From CAYYFX01 sp964571855 (GTDB lineage: Bacteria > ARS69): a stretch of 64,000 nt of DNA. The stretch lies in the NCBI GenBank assembly GCA_964571855.1, contig CAZNDO010000002.1, positions 372,001-436,000 of the forward strand, read 5' to 3'. Positions 50,775 through 59,521 of this stretch are shown in pieces. The position numbers and the translations under genes are program-made. How positions within the stretch are numbered: the first letter of the stretch is position 1; each line of letters starts with the position of its first letter. The notes beneath the pieces are model-generated. The model did not search any database, was not told the origin of the DNA, and saw only the letters and a list, made by a program, of their open reading frames with translations.

Positions 50775-52547
50775 TCAGTCCAGGCGCGCCAGCACCACGA
50801 GCGTCCGGTCGTCCACCTCCCCGGTCGGCGGGGCGGCCTCGTCGGGCAGGCGGTCCAGCAGGGCGTCCGGCAGTTCCGGCGGCGTGACCCCCTCGGCGTC
50901 CAGCGACCGCACGAGCCGCACGAGGCCGTCCGCGCCCAGGGGCTCCTGCCCCTCGCCCTCCGCGTCCGTGAGCCCGTCCGTGTACAGGAGGAGCCGGTCG
51001 CCCGGCTCGAGCCGCGCGCTCGCCCCGCGGTACGCGGCCTCCGGGAACACGCCGAGGAGGAGGCCTCCCGCCGTCAGCGGCTCCACGCCGCCCGCGCGGC
51101 GCAGCAGCAGCGCCGGCTCGTGCCCTCCGCTCGCGTACACGAGCGTCCCGTCCGCGGGCGTGTAGATGCCCAGGAACGCCGTGACGAAGTAGTCCGGCTC
51201 CAGCTCCGCGCACAGGACGCGGTTCACTCGCTCCAGCACGACCGGCGGGTCGTCCGCGCGGCGCAGCTCCGCACGGAGCTCCGCCCGGAAGCTCGCCATG
51301 ATCAGGCTGGCCGGGATCCCGTTGCCCGACACGTCCGCCACAACGATCGCCCAGCGGTCCCCGGGCATCGGCAGGAAGTCGAAGTAGTCGCCCCCCACCG
51401 CGGACGACGGCTCGTTGCGCCCCTCCAGCACGTGCCCGCCGATCCGCGGCGCGCGCCGCGGCAGCAGCGCGGCCTGGATGTCGCGCGCCACGAGGAGCTG
51501 GTCGTCCAGGCGCCGCTTCTCCAGCGCCTCGGCGTGCAGCCGGGCGTTCATGATGGAGATGGCCGCCTGGTCCGCGAAGCTCGTGAGGCGGCGAAGGTCG
51601 CGGCCGCCGTACGCGTTCTCGCGATCGCTCTCGAGGTTCACCACGCCGATCACGCGCCCCTCGTACGAGAGCGGCGCCGCCATCTCGGAGCGCGTCCCGT
51701 CGCGCGCGGCCACGTAGCGGCCGTCCTCGCGCACGTCCGGCACGATGATGGGCTGCCCCGTGCGCGCCACCCAACCCAGGATGCCGCGGTCCACGGCGAG
51801 GCGCGCCCCGTCGATCCGGTGCTCGTCGTAGCCGCGCACGGTCTCCTCGCTCAGCGTGCCGTCCTCGCCCACGAGGAAGATGCCGATCGCGTCCGCGGGG
51901 ATCAGCTCGCCGATGGCGCCCACGATGGACTCCAGCACCTCGTCCAGCTCCAGGTGCGACGAGATCTTGCGGCTGATCTCCACGAGGAGCCCGAGCTCGC
52001 GCGCGCGCCGCGTCTGCGCGCGCAGCAGCCGGCCCACGTCCAGCGCGATCGCCAGGTGGTCGGCCACGGACTGCAACGCGGCCTCCTCCTCGTCCAGCCG
52101 CGGCCCGGGATCGTCGCGGTACGCCACCTCGAGCGCGCCCAGCATCCGGTCCCCGCGCGTGAGGGGCGCCGCAACGCGCACGGCGGGCACCGCGCCCATC
52201 ACCTCCGCCGCGGCGCGCGCGCCGGGCGTGTCCGCGTCGCGGCGGATGCCGCCGTGGCCGGTGGACAGGACCTCCTGGGCCAGCCGCGACGCGAGGACGT
52301 CCAGCGCGCGCGGCGTCGCGTCGCCGCGGACCAGCGCGTGCGCGCCGCGGTCCACGTCGTCGCGGGCCACGAGGAACGCCGCATCCGCGCGGACCACCCG
52401 GAGCGCGAGATCCAGCGCGAGGTGCAGCGCGCGCTCGCGGTCGAGCGACGCGTCGAGCAGCTCCCCCGCCCGCAGCAGGGTCTCGAGATCCTCGACGCGG
52501 CGCGTCAGCCGGTCCCATCGCCCGGGATCGGCGGCCGGCTCACTCAT
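50775..52547 (-). CDS. GAF-domain PP2C/SpoIIE-type serine phosphatase
   Basis: A 590-residue soluble signalling protein. Two GAF-like domains (about 25-175 and 190-345; the second with ADAIGIFLVGEDGTLSEE and APLSYEGRVIGVVNLESD) and a short coiled linker (ARDIQAALLPRRAP) precede a SpoIIE/RsbU phosphatase domain: GGDYFDFLPM and VVADVSGNGIPASLIMAS (metal-binding Asp residues), ASGGHEPALLL, YTDGLTDAEG and VDDRTLVVLARL. Such enzymes dephosphorylate anti-anti-sigma factors. No RsbV or RsbW gene lies nearby. It overlaps the cupin gene by 8 nt, so the two are coupled. Confidence 0.9.
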   Translation of the reverse strand: MSEPAADPGRWDRLTRRVEDLETLLRAGELLDASLDRERALHLALDLALRVVRADAAFLVARDDVDRGAHALVRGDATPRALDVLASRLAQEVLSTGHGGIRRDADTPGARAAAEVMGAVPAVRVAAPLTRGDRMLGALEVAYRDDPGPRLDEEEAALQSVADHLAIALDVGRLLRAQTRRARELGLLVEISRKISSHLELDEVLESIVGAIGELIPADAIGIFLVGEDGTLSEETVRGYDEHRIDGARLAVDRGILGWVARTGQPIIVPDVREDGRYVAARDGTRSEMAAPLSYEGRVIGVVNLESDRENAYGGRDLRRLTSFADQAAISIMNARLHAEALEKRRLDDQLLVARDIQAALLPRRAPRIGGHVLEGRNEPSSAVGGDYFDFLPMPGDRWAIVVADVSGNGIPASLIMASFRAELRAELRRADDPPVVLERVNRVLCAELEPDYFVTAFLGIYTPADGTLVYASGGHEPALLLRRAGGVEPLTAGGLLLGVFPEAAYRGASARLEPGDRLLLYTDGLTDAEGEGQEPLGADGLVRLVRSLDAEGVTPPELPDALLDRLPDEAAPPTGEVDDRTLVVLARLD

Positions 52548-52989
52548 CGACCCACACGCGATCCACGCCGTCGAAGGAGGGGGCGAACACGCTGACGGCC
52601 TCGACCGGGGGCCCGGTCACCTGCAGCGCGTGCACGGTGCCCCGCGGGATGCGGATCACGGTCCCGGGCTCCACGTCCACGGTGTCCGCGTCCAGCCGCA
52701 GCCGCCCGTGCCCCGCCAGCACCACCACCGTCTCGTCATGCCTCCGGTGCAGGTGGGCGCGCACCGCGGTGCGGATCCGCAGGTGATGCGCGCTGCACGT
52801 CTCCCCGGTGCCGATGGCCACGTTCGCGACATCCTGGTCGGGCAGCACGGCGCCCGTCGTGCGGTATACCTGCGGCAAGGACGGCGCGCGCTCCGGCGCG
52901 AAGCGCACGGCGATGCCCACGACGATCGCGCTCGCCAGGAGCGCCGGGCCGGCCGGGCCGCGCCGCACGTGACTCCACCACTCGCCCAT
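52540..52989 (-). CDS. Membrane-anchored cupin protein
   Basis: A 149-residue protein with one N-terminal membrane helix (GPALLASAIVVGIAVRF) and a single cupin barrel: RAHLHRRHDETVVVLAGHGRLRLD holds the His/His/Glu set of the first cupin motif and PRGTVHALQVTGPPVEAVSV the His of the second. Metal binding is likely; an enzymatic or sensory role is unknown. ATG 52989 has GGAGG upstream. The coupling with the phosphatase downstream suggests a sensing function, which is inference. Confidence 0.82.
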   Translation of the reverse strand: MGEWWSHVRRGPAGPALLASAIVVGIAVRFAPERAPSLPQVYRTTGAVLPDQDVANVAIGTGETCSAHHLRIRTAVRAHLHRRHDETVVVLAGHGRLRLDADTVDVEPGTVIRIPRGTVHALQVTGPPVEAVSVFAPSFDGVDRVWVDE

Positions 52990-53113
52990 CGCGAACCTCC
53001 GGAGGGACCGGGCGCGAGCTTAGCGCAAGACGCGGATGCCGGGATCCCCGGCCGGACGGCGGTAGTGGGCCAGTGGACGGCGATCCCGGGCGGCCGCCCG
53101 CCGGGGGCGCCGG

Positions 53114-54157
53114 CTACGATGCGGGCGGCGGGCCCACCACGGCGCGGCACGTGTCCGCGCCCGCGGCGACGAGCCGGGCGGTGTGCGCCTCCAGCGCCGC
53201 GCGGGCGGCCGAGCGCACGGCCTCGGCCGGGACCTCGGACCACGGCGCGCCGGGCCCGAGGCGCTCCCCGAGATCCCGCACCAGGCACGCCGCCGCCCAC
53301 GAGTGCGGCGCCGCGCGGTCGAACGCCGCCGCGCCCGTGAAGTGGGCGAGGGTCCCGCGCAGCGTGGAGTCCGCCAGGGCAACCTCGGTGAGCTTCGCCC
53401 GGTACTCCAGGTCCGGCTGGAGGAGCGCGGGGAACTTCGCGTAGTCCGCGAAGTGGCGCCCCTCGTGCGCCAGGTACCCCACGCGGAACGACTCCGACTC
53501 GAGGTCGTACGAATCCGCGAGGCAGAAGAGCCGCTCGCGCGTGGCCCAGCCCCCGGTCGACGAGCGCCCGAACGTGGCCCACTCCGTCCAACCGGAAGCC
53601 AGGAAGTCCCGCACGAAGACCACCTCCACCCGCACCGTCGCGTCCGTGAGGTCGACCGCATGGCGCGTGGTGTCCTCCCGCGCCCAGATCATCAGGTCGA
53701 GGAGCGGCCAGGTGCGCCCCGTGAGCGCGTGGAGACCTTCGTGCTCCAGCGCGGCGCGGAGCCAGTCCAGCGGATCGGCTCCGGCGCCGCACGCCTCCGC
53801 GCCCGGCGGCGGTCGCAGCGCGCGCACGGACGCGAGCAGGCGCGCCTCCGCGGAATCCGCCGGCGTCCCGAGCATGGCCTCCCGCCAGTACCGGTGGTAC
53901 GCGCCGAGGACCTCGGCCACGAACGGCGTCGCGCCCGCGGGCGCGGGGTCCTCCGCGCCGCACACGAACCGCGCCTCGAAGCGCGCCGCCAGCGTCCGTT
54001 CCGCCGGCGACCAGGTGGAGTCCGCCCCCGCCAGGAGCGCGACGGCCGGCCGGAGGTCCCCCCGCAGCGCCAGGGCGCCGTAGCCGCTCACGCGATCGTC
54101 CGGGGCGGCCGGCGCGGCGGCCAGCAGGAGAGCGGCGAAGGACCAGGGAACGCGCAT
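53114..54157 (-). CDS. Exported protein with two HExxH motifs, unknown
   Basis: A 347-residue protein with a signal peptide (MRVPWSFAALLLAAAPA-AP). Two HExxH sequences are seen: EHEGLHALTG near residue 135 and AHEGRHFADYAKFP near residue 235. The second is followed about 20 residues later by LEYRAKLTEVAL, so a zinc site of the gluzincin kind (HExxH plus Glu) is possible. Four Cys residues may pair after export. No family recognised. It is alone on its strand between the cupin and PAP2 genes. Confidence 0.72.
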   Translation of the reverse strand: MRVPWSFAALLLAAAPAAPDDRVSGYGALALRGDLRPAVALLAGADSTWSPAERTLAARFEARFVCGAEDPAPAGATPFVAEVLGAYHRYWREAMLGTPADSAEARLLASVRALRPPPGAEACGAGADPLDWLRAALEHEGLHALTGRTWPLLDLMIWAREDTTRHAVDLTDATVRVEVVFVRDFLASGWTEWATFGRSSTGGWATRERLFCLADSYDLESESFRVGYLAHEGRHFADYAKFPALLQPDLEYRAKLTEVALADSTLRGTLAHFTGAAAFDRAAPHSWAAACLVRDLGERLGPGAPWSEVPAEAVRSAARAALEAHTARLVAAGADTCRAVVGPPPAS

Positions 54158-54222
54158 GGTGAACCTCGCGGGAAGGGGTGTCCCCGTTCGACGCGTGCCG
54201 GCCGCGGATCGTTGGCGCCGTG

Positions 54223-54795
54223 CTACCCCGCGCCGGCCTCCCCCGCCGCGTCCCGGCGACGGGCGACCCGGAGGCGGGCCGCACGATCCAGCGCGAAGAA
54301 GCCCGCCCCGATGGCGGCGCCGAGCGCCGCGCCGGCCGCCGCGTCGGTCGGCCAGTGCACGCCCACGTAGACCCGCGAGTACGCGATGAGCGCGGACAGC
54401 GCCAGGATCGGGCGGAACCGGCGGAACCGGAGCGCGAGGAACGTGCCGGCGGCGAACGAGTTCGCGGCGTGGGCCGACGGGAACGACAATCCGTGCGCGC
54501 CGACGAGCTTGCGCACGTCCTCCACGACGTGGAACGGGCGCTCGCGGGGGAAGAGCTGCTTCAGCGCGCTCGCCACGATCTGGTCCGCGCAGGCCACGGC
54601 GAGGATGGCGAAGAGGACGGCCAGCCGCGTCTCCGTGCGCCCCTTCGCCAGCACCACGAGCAGGAGCAGGATGAGCGGCACGCGCCACGGGTCGAAATCC
54701 GTGACCGCCACCATGACCGCGTCCAGGACGGGGTGCGTCCACACGCCGTTGACGAGATCGAAGAGGCGCCGGTCCAGCGCGAGCAACGCCGTCAC
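54223..54795 (-). CDS. PAP2 family membrane phosphatase
   Basis: A 190-residue, about five-helix membrane protein of the phosphatidic acid phosphatase 2 family. The tripartite active site is present: KQLFPRERPF (KxxxxxxRP), PSAHAANSF (PSGH-like, with Ala for Gly) and SRVYVGVHWPTD (SRxxxxxHxxxD). Substrates may be undecaprenyl pyrophosphate or phosphatidic acid. Two GTG starts lie 6 nt apart; the inner (54795) has GGAGG at better spacing. Confidence 0.88.
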   Translation of the reverse strand: MTALLALDRRLFDLVNGVWTHPVLDAVMVAVTDFDPWRVPLILLLLVVLAKGRTETRLAVLFAILAVACADQIVASALKQLFPRERPFHVVEDVRKLVGAHGLSFPSAHAANSFAAGTFLALRFRRFRPILALSALIAYSRVYVGVHWPTDAAAGAALGAAIGAGFFALDRAARLRVARRRDAAGEAGAG

Positions 54796-54865
54796 CGGCA
54801 CGCCTCCGTCGGGGGCGCCGCCACCCGGCCCGGGGCGGCGCGCCGCGCGTTCCGCGATCCGCGAC

Positions 54866-55870
54866 TCACGCGGCGGATGCCGCCCCCTTGCGCTCGCGGA
54901 TCCGCTTCGTCAACAGCGGGACGACCTCGAGCGCATCCCCCACGAGGCCCCAGCTCGCCACCTTGAAGATCGGCGCGGCCGGGTCCTTGTTGATGGCCAC
55001 GATGGTCTCCGAGGTCTTCATGCCCGCGAGGTGCTGGATGGCGCCGGAGATGCCCACCGCCACGTACAGCTTCGGGCGCACGGTCTTCCCGGTCTGGCCC
55101 ACCTGGTGCGGGTACGGGATCCAGCCCGCGTCCACCACGGCGCGCGACGCGCCGACGGCGCCGCCGAGCGCGTCCGCGAGCTCCTTGATCATCGCGAAGT
55201 TCCTCGGATCCTGGATGCCGCGACCGCCGGCGACGATGACGTCCGCGTCGGCGAGGTTCACGGACTCGCCCTCCTCGCGCCGGAAGCCCAGGATCTCGGT
55301 GTCCAGCGCGTCCGCGGGGATGGACGCGTCCACGCGCACGGCCGCCGGCGCGGGGCCGGACCCGGGCCCCGGATCCGCGTACGCGCGCGGTCGCACGGAG
55401 CACACGTTCGGCCCGTCGGCCGCGAACTCCACGGCCTCCAGGAGCCGCCCGCCGTACACCGGTCGCGACGCCGCGAGCTTCCCGCCGCTCCACGACACCT
55501 CGATGCAGTCCGCCGCGATCCCGGCGCCCAGCGCCGCGGCGAGGGAGGCGCCGAACTCCTTCCCCTCCGTCGTGGCGCCGACCAGGATGCCCCCCGGCCC
55601 GCGCTCCCTCGCCGCCACGGCGACGGCCTCCACCCACGGACGCGTGCGGTACGCGGCCAGCTCCGGGGACGCGAGACACAGCGCCTCGTCGGCGCCCAGC
55701 CCGCCGAGGCGCGCCGCCACCTTCTCCGGCGCGTCGCCCGGGATCACGGCCACCACGCGGCCGCCCGCCTCGTTCGCGATCTCCCGCGCGCGCTTCAGCA
55801 GCTCCCGCGCGACGGGACGCTCCTCGCCGTTCTCGTGCTCGACGACGACCCAGAGGTCCTTCGTGGCCAT
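54866..55870 (-). CDS. etfA: Electron transfer flavoprotein alpha subunit
   Basis: A 334-residue EtfA. The N-terminal half is the Rossmann-like ETF domain (LWVVVEHENGE, GATTEGKEFGASLAAALGAGIAADC). The C-terminal FAD domain shows SRPVYGGRLLE, VIVAGGRGIQDPRNF, GASRAVVDAGWIP, VGQTGKTVRPKLYVAVGISGAIQHLAGM, INKDPAAPIFKVASWGLVGDA. It takes electrons from acyl-CoA and other dehydrogenases. It lies 10 nt after etfB. No ETF-quinone oxidoreductase or dehydrogenase is in the window. Confidence 0.95.
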   Translation of the reverse strand: MATKDLWVVVEHENGEERPVARELLKRAREIANEAGGRVVAVIPGDAPEKVAARLGGLGADEALCLASPELAAYRTRPWVEAVAVAARERGPGGILVGATTEGKEFGASLAAALGAGIAADCIEVSWSGGKLAASRPVYGGRLLEAVEFAADGPNVCSVRPRAYADPGPGSGPAPAAVRVDASIPADALDTEILGFRREEGESVNLADADVIVAGGRGIQDPRNFAMIKELADALGGAVGASRAVVDAGWIPYPHQVGQTGKTVRPKLYVAVGISGAIQHLAGMKTSETIVAINKDPAAPIFKVASWGLVGDALEVVPLLTKRIRERKGAASAA

Positions 55871-55880
55871 CGCTCCCTCC

Positions 55881-56654
55881 CTAGATGAACTTGCTCTCGG
55901 TCAGCTTCGCCACGAGCCGGTCCACCAGCTCCGCGGGCTCGCCCCGGAAGATCTCCCCCGCGGACCGCGCCGCGGGGACGCGACGCTGCGCCACGCGGGT
56001 GGCCGGCGCCGGCGCGCCGCCGAGGTCCGCGGCGCCCCACACGGTGACCGGCGCCTTCGACGCCTTGCGGATGCCGAGCAGCGACGGATACCGCGGCTCG
56101 TTCAGGTCCTTCGTGACCGCGAGCACGGCCGGCAGCTTCGCCTTCACGGTCTGCAAGCCGCCCTCGAGCAGTCGGTCCACCGTGATCGTGCGCGCCGCCT
56201 GGTCGATCTCCACCACCTTGAACACCTCGGTGAGCAGCGTGGCGCCGAGATGCCGCGCCACCATGGGGCCGGTGACCGCGGTGTTCGTGTCGATGGTCTG
56301 CTTCCCCACGAAGACGAGGTCCGTCTCGCCGAGCTTCTTCACGGCGGCCGCCAGCACGGCCGCCGCGCCCGCCGCGTCCAGTTCCGCGAACGCGGGGTCC
56401 GTGACGTGCACGACCTGCCCCGCGCCCATCGCGAGCGCCTCGCGCAGGGACTCCACCGCGGTCTCGCCGCCCAGCGTGACGACGGTCACGTCGCCGCCGT
56501 GCTTCTCCCTGGTGCGGAGCGCCTCCTCCACCGCGAACAGGTCGTACGGGTTCGTGACGTTCTGCGAATCCGCCACGACGGTCCCGGCCCCCCCGGGCTC
56601 TCCCTGCACGGACGGGGCCTCCTGGACCTGCTTCACGAGGACTACCGATTTCAT
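55881..56654 (-). CDS. etfB: Electron transfer flavoprotein beta subunit
   Basis: A 257-residue EtfB with VVLVKQVQEAPSV, NPYDLFAVEEALRTREKHGG, VTVVTLGGETAVESLREALAMGA, DLVFVGKQTIDTNTAVTGPMVARHLG (AMP-site region) and the signature VDRLLEGGLQTVKAKLPAVLAVTKDLNEPRYPS (given in part). It pairs with EtfA to form the FAD/AMP heterodimer. The recognition loop (residues about 184-204) suggests a normal, non-bifurcating partner range, though this cannot be settled here. Confidence 0.95.
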   Translation of the reverse strand: MKSVVLVKQVQEAPSVQGEPGGAGTVVADSQNVTNPYDLFAVEEALRTREKHGGDVTVVTLGGETAVESLREALAMGAGQVVHVTDPAFAELDAAGAAAVLAAAVKKLGETDLVFVGKQTIDTNTAVTGPMVARHLGATLLTEVFKVVEIDQAARTITVDRLLEGGLQTVKAKLPAVLAVTKDLNEPRYPSLLGIRKASKAPVTVWGAADLGGAPAPATRVAQRRVPAARSAGEIFRGEPAELVDRLVAKLTESKFI

Positions 56655-56699
56655 GGGCTCCCCCGGGCGCGGCCGGATGCGCGCGGTTCGGTGCGGGCG

Positions 56700-57254
56700 T
56701 CAGACGCGGGGCAGGACCACCCCGGTCTGCGCCTGGTACTTGCCCTTCTTGTCCGCGTACGAGATCTCGCACTCCTCGTCCGCCTCCAGGAAGAGCACCT
56801 GTGCGATCCCCTCGTTCGCGTACACCTTCGCCGGCAAGGGCGTGGTGTTGGAGATCTCGAGGGTGGCGAAGCCCTCCCACTCCGGCTCGAAGGGGGTCAC
56901 GTTCACGATGATCCCGCAGCGCGCGTACGTGCTCTTCCCCACGCAGACCGTGATGATGCTCCTGGGGATTCGCAGGTACTCCACCGTCCGCGCGAGCGCG
57001 AAGCTGTTCGGCGGGATGATGCACACCTCCGCGGTCACGTCCACGAGGGAGCGCGGATCGAAGCTCTTCGGGTCGACGACCGCGGTGTTCACGTTCGTGA
57101 AGATCTTGAACTCGTCGGCCACGCGGATGTCGTAGCCGTAGGACGACACGCCGTAGGAGATGACGCCGGCACGGACCTGGCGCTCCTCGAAGGGGTCGAT
57201 CATCCCCTCCTCGCGGGCCATGCGCGTGATCCAGCGGTCGTTCTTCACCGGCAT
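56700..57254 (-). CDS. dcd: dCTP deaminase
   Basis: A 184-residue trimeric enzyme that deaminates dCTP to dUTP (or dUMP in bifunctional forms) for thymidylate synthesis. Motifs are GVSSYGYDIRV, LARTVEYLRIPRSII, VGKSTYARCGIIVNVTPFEPEWEG (nucleotide-binding Lys/Ser/Arg and the catalytic Glu) and SNTTPLPAKVYANEGIAQVLF. Length is close to E. coli Dcd (193). It lies between etfB and serA with short gaps, but has no functional link to either. Confidence 0.93.
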   Translation of the reverse strand: MPVKNDRWITRMAREEGMIDPFEERQVRAGVISYGVSSYGYDIRVADEFKIFTNVNTAVVDPKSFDPRSLVDVTAEVCIIPPNSFALARTVEYLRIPRSIITVCVGKSTYARCGIIVNVTPFEPEWEGFATLEISNTTPLPAKVYANEGIAQVLFLEADEECEISYADKKGKYQAQTGVVLPRV

Positions 57255-57282
57255 GCCGTCCCCCTCCCCGTTGCGGCGGCGC

Positions 57283-58293
57283 CTACGCGCCGGGCTCGTC
57301 CGTTCCCGCGGACGCCGCCCCCGCGGCCTCGGCGGCCTCGCGCTCCGCGGCCTGCCGCGCCGCGCGGTCGCTGAGGAACTTCTTCACGGCCTTCGCCACG
57401 TTGTCCACCAGCTCCATGCCCACGCGGATCTGGCCCTCGCGGGTGGACGCGCCGACGTGCGGCAGCAGCACCGTGTGGGGGTGCGCCAGCAGGCGCTCCA
57501 GGGAGCCGCCCGGCGGCTCCTCCGCGTAGCAGTCCAGGGCGCAGCCGGCCAGGTGCCCGGACTCCAGCAGGTCCGCGAGCGCGGCCTCGTCCACCAGCCC
57601 GCCGCGGCTGAGGTTCAGCAGGTACGACCCGCGCTTCATCCGCGCGAGCCGCTCCCGCGACATCAGCCCGGCCGTGTCCTCGTCCAGCGGCACGTGCAGC
57701 GACACGAAGTCCGCGCGGGACAGCACGTCATCCAGCGTGCCCATCGGCACGCCGGCCACGTTGGCCTCGGCGAGGAACGGGTCCGTGGCCGCCACGCGCA
57801 TCCCGAAGGCCTGCGCCAGCCGGGCCACCTCGCGTCCGATCCGCCCGAACCCGACGAGCCCGAGCAGCTTGCCCTTCAGCTCGAAGCCCTGGAAGTCCGC
57901 GCGGCGCCACTCGCCGCGGCGCATCGACGCGTCCGCCTGCGGCACCGCGCGGGCGAGCGACAGCAGCGCCGCGAGCGTGAGCTCGGCCACCGCGGTGGTG
58001 GTGGCGCCCGGCGTGTTCACGACGCGGATGCCGCGCTCGGACGCCGCCTCCACGTCGATGTTGTCCACGCCGATGCCCGCGCGGCCGATGACCTTCAGCC
58101 GCCGCGCGGCCTCGATCACCTGCGCCGTCAGGCGCGTCCCGCTGCGGACGATGAGCACGTCCGCATCGTCCACCTTGCCGGGGAGCTCCTCGGGGGTCAG
58201 CCCCAGACGCTTCTCCACCGTCCAGCCGGTCTCCTGCTCGAGCCGGCGGCATGCCTCGTCGGAAATCGGATCCAGCACCACGATTCGCTTCAT
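57283..58293 (-). CDS. serA: D-3-phosphoglycerate dehydrogenase-type oxidoreductase
   Basis: A 336-residue D-2-hydroxyacid dehydrogenase. NAD site LLGLVGFGRIGREVARLAQAFG, catalytic Arg in NLSRGGLVDEAAL, Glu in DCYAEEPPGG and His in LLPHVGAS. RAGIGVDNIDVEAASERGI and VVNTPGATTTAVAELTLAALLSLAR are SerA-like. There is no C-terminal ACT domain; instead an Ala/Glu-rich tail of about 30 residues, so feedback inhibition by serine in the usual way is unlikely. The ATG shares its A with the stop of the aminotransferase gene (TGATG), supporting a joint role in serine synthesis. Confidence 0.9.
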   Translation of the reverse strand: MKRIVVLDPISDEACRRLEQETGWTVEKRLGLTPEELPGKVDDADVLIVRSGTRLTAQVIEAARRLKVIGRAGIGVDNIDVEAASERGIRVVNTPGATTTAVAELTLAALLSLARAVPQADASMRRGEWRRADFQGFELKGKLLGLVGFGRIGREVARLAQAFGMRVAATDPFLAEANVAGVPMGTLDDVLSRADFVSLHVPLDEDTAGLMSRERLARMKRGSYLLNLSRGGLVDEAALADLLESGHLAGCALDCYAEEPPGGSLERLLAHPHTVLLPHVGASTREGQIRVGMELVDNVAKAVKKFLSDRAARQAAEREAAEAAGAASAGTDEPGA

Positions 58294-59360
58294 CAGGACA
58301 ACCCCAGGATTTCGTCGATCCAGCCGAGGAGTTCCTCGATCTCTTCCAGCCGGATCTCCCCCATGTGGGCGATCCGGAACGTGACGTTCTTGAGCCGGCC
58401 GTACCCGTTCCCGATCACGACCCCGCGCTTCGCCAGCTCCCGGTTCAGCCCGGCCACGTCGATGTTCCGCGTGTTCCGGATGGCGGTCAGCGTGATCGAC
58501 TCGTAGCCCGACTCCGGGAACACCTCGAACCGCTCCCGGGCCCACGCGCGCGTGCGCTCCGCCATCGTCCGGTGGCGGGCCTCGCGGACGGGCATCGTCT
58601 CGTCGAGGATCCGGCCGAGCTGCCGGTCGAGCGCGAACAGGTGCGGGGTGGACGGGGTGGTGATCCCCTGCCGCTTCTGAAACGAGTCGTAGTGTCGCAC
58701 AAAATCGAAGTAAAACCCACGATTCTCGATGGTCTTCGCCCGCTCGATCGCCCGCGGCGAGACCGCCATCACCGCGAACCCGGGGGACACCGCCAGCGCC
58801 TTCTGCACGCCCGCGAGCAGGCCGTCCAGTCCGAGCGCGTCGAAGTCCAGGTCCACCGCGGCCAGCGAGCTGACCGCATCCACGAAGAGGAACACTTCGG
58901 GGAATTCCTTCACGACGGCCGCCAACTCCGGCAGGGGATTGAGGATGCCGGTGGAGGTCTCGTTGTGGGTCAGGAGAACCGCGTCGTACTTGCCGGTGGC
59001 CAGGGCGGCCCGCAGGGTCTCCGCACGGAGCGCCTTGCCCCACTCCGTCTCCAGCGGGTCGGCGTCCTTCCCGTTCAGCCGGCAGATGTCCAGCCAGCGG
59101 TCCCCGAAGGCGCCGCACGTGGCGCAGAGGAACCGCCGCTTCGACCCGTTCCGCGCCACCCCCTCCATGAACCCCGTGGACGAGGACGTGCTCAGGAAGA
59201 CGGGCGACCCCGTGTGCAGGAGCGACTGCAGCGCGCGGATGACGCGATCGCCGAGCTGCGTGGCCTCCTCCGACCGGTGCCCCACCGGGGGCGTGGCCAG
59301 GGCCTCGCGGACGTCGGGCAGGACCTCGGTCGGTCCGGGAATGAAGAGCCTTCGATGCAC
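58293..59360 (-). CDS. Class V aminotransferase, likely phosphoserine/serine-glyoxylate type
   Basis: A 355-residue pyridoxal-phosphate enzyme of the alanine-glyoxylate/serine-glyoxylate group. It starts LFIPGPTEVLPDVREALATPPVGHRS, has THNETSTGILNPL, FVDAVSSLAAVDLDFD (cofactor Asp) and the Schiff-base Lys in AGVQKALAVSPGFA. In several phyla, class V enzymes of this type coupled to serA replace SerC and transaminate 3-phosphohydroxypyruvate; the overlap with serA suggests that here, while glyoxylate metabolism is the alternative. It is divergent from the cystathionine beta-synthase gene across 161 nt. Confidence 0.88.
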   Translation of the reverse strand: MHRRLFIPGPTEVLPDVREALATPPVGHRSEEATQLGDRVIRALQSLLHTGSPVFLSTSSSTGFMEGVARNGSKRRFLCATCGAFGDRWLDICRLNGKDADPLETEWGKALRAETLRAALATGKYDAVLLTHNETSTGILNPLPELAAVVKEFPEVFLFVDAVSSLAAVDLDFDALGLDGLLAGVQKALAVSPGFAVMAVSPRAIERAKTIENRGFYFDFVRHYDSFQKRQGITTPSTPHLFALDRQLGRILDETMPVREARHRTMAERTRAWARERFEVFPESGYESITLTAIRNTRNIDVAGLNRELAKRGVVIGNGYGRLKNVTFRIAHMGEIRLEEIEELLGWIDEILGLS

Positions 59361-59440
59361 GTGGGAACCCCTCCGAACGGCGGAACGTACCCCGCCCGGC
59401 CCCGCACTGGGAAGCCGAAACCGCGGCCGGACCGCCGGGC

Positions 59441-59470
59441 TTGACGGCGGTCGCGCCGCCTCCCTACCCT
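59441..59470 (+). promoter_or_regulatory. Promoter of cystathionine beta-synthase operon
   Basis: TTGACG (59441-59446) and TACCCT (59465-59470) with an 18-nt spacer lie about 50 nt before the ATG, in the 161-nt gap shared with the divergent aminotransferase gene. Confidence 0.55.
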
Positions 59471-59521
59471 GTCCGGTCCACTGGTCCGCTCCCGTCCGGA
59501 ATCCCGATTCGAGGCCCTCCC

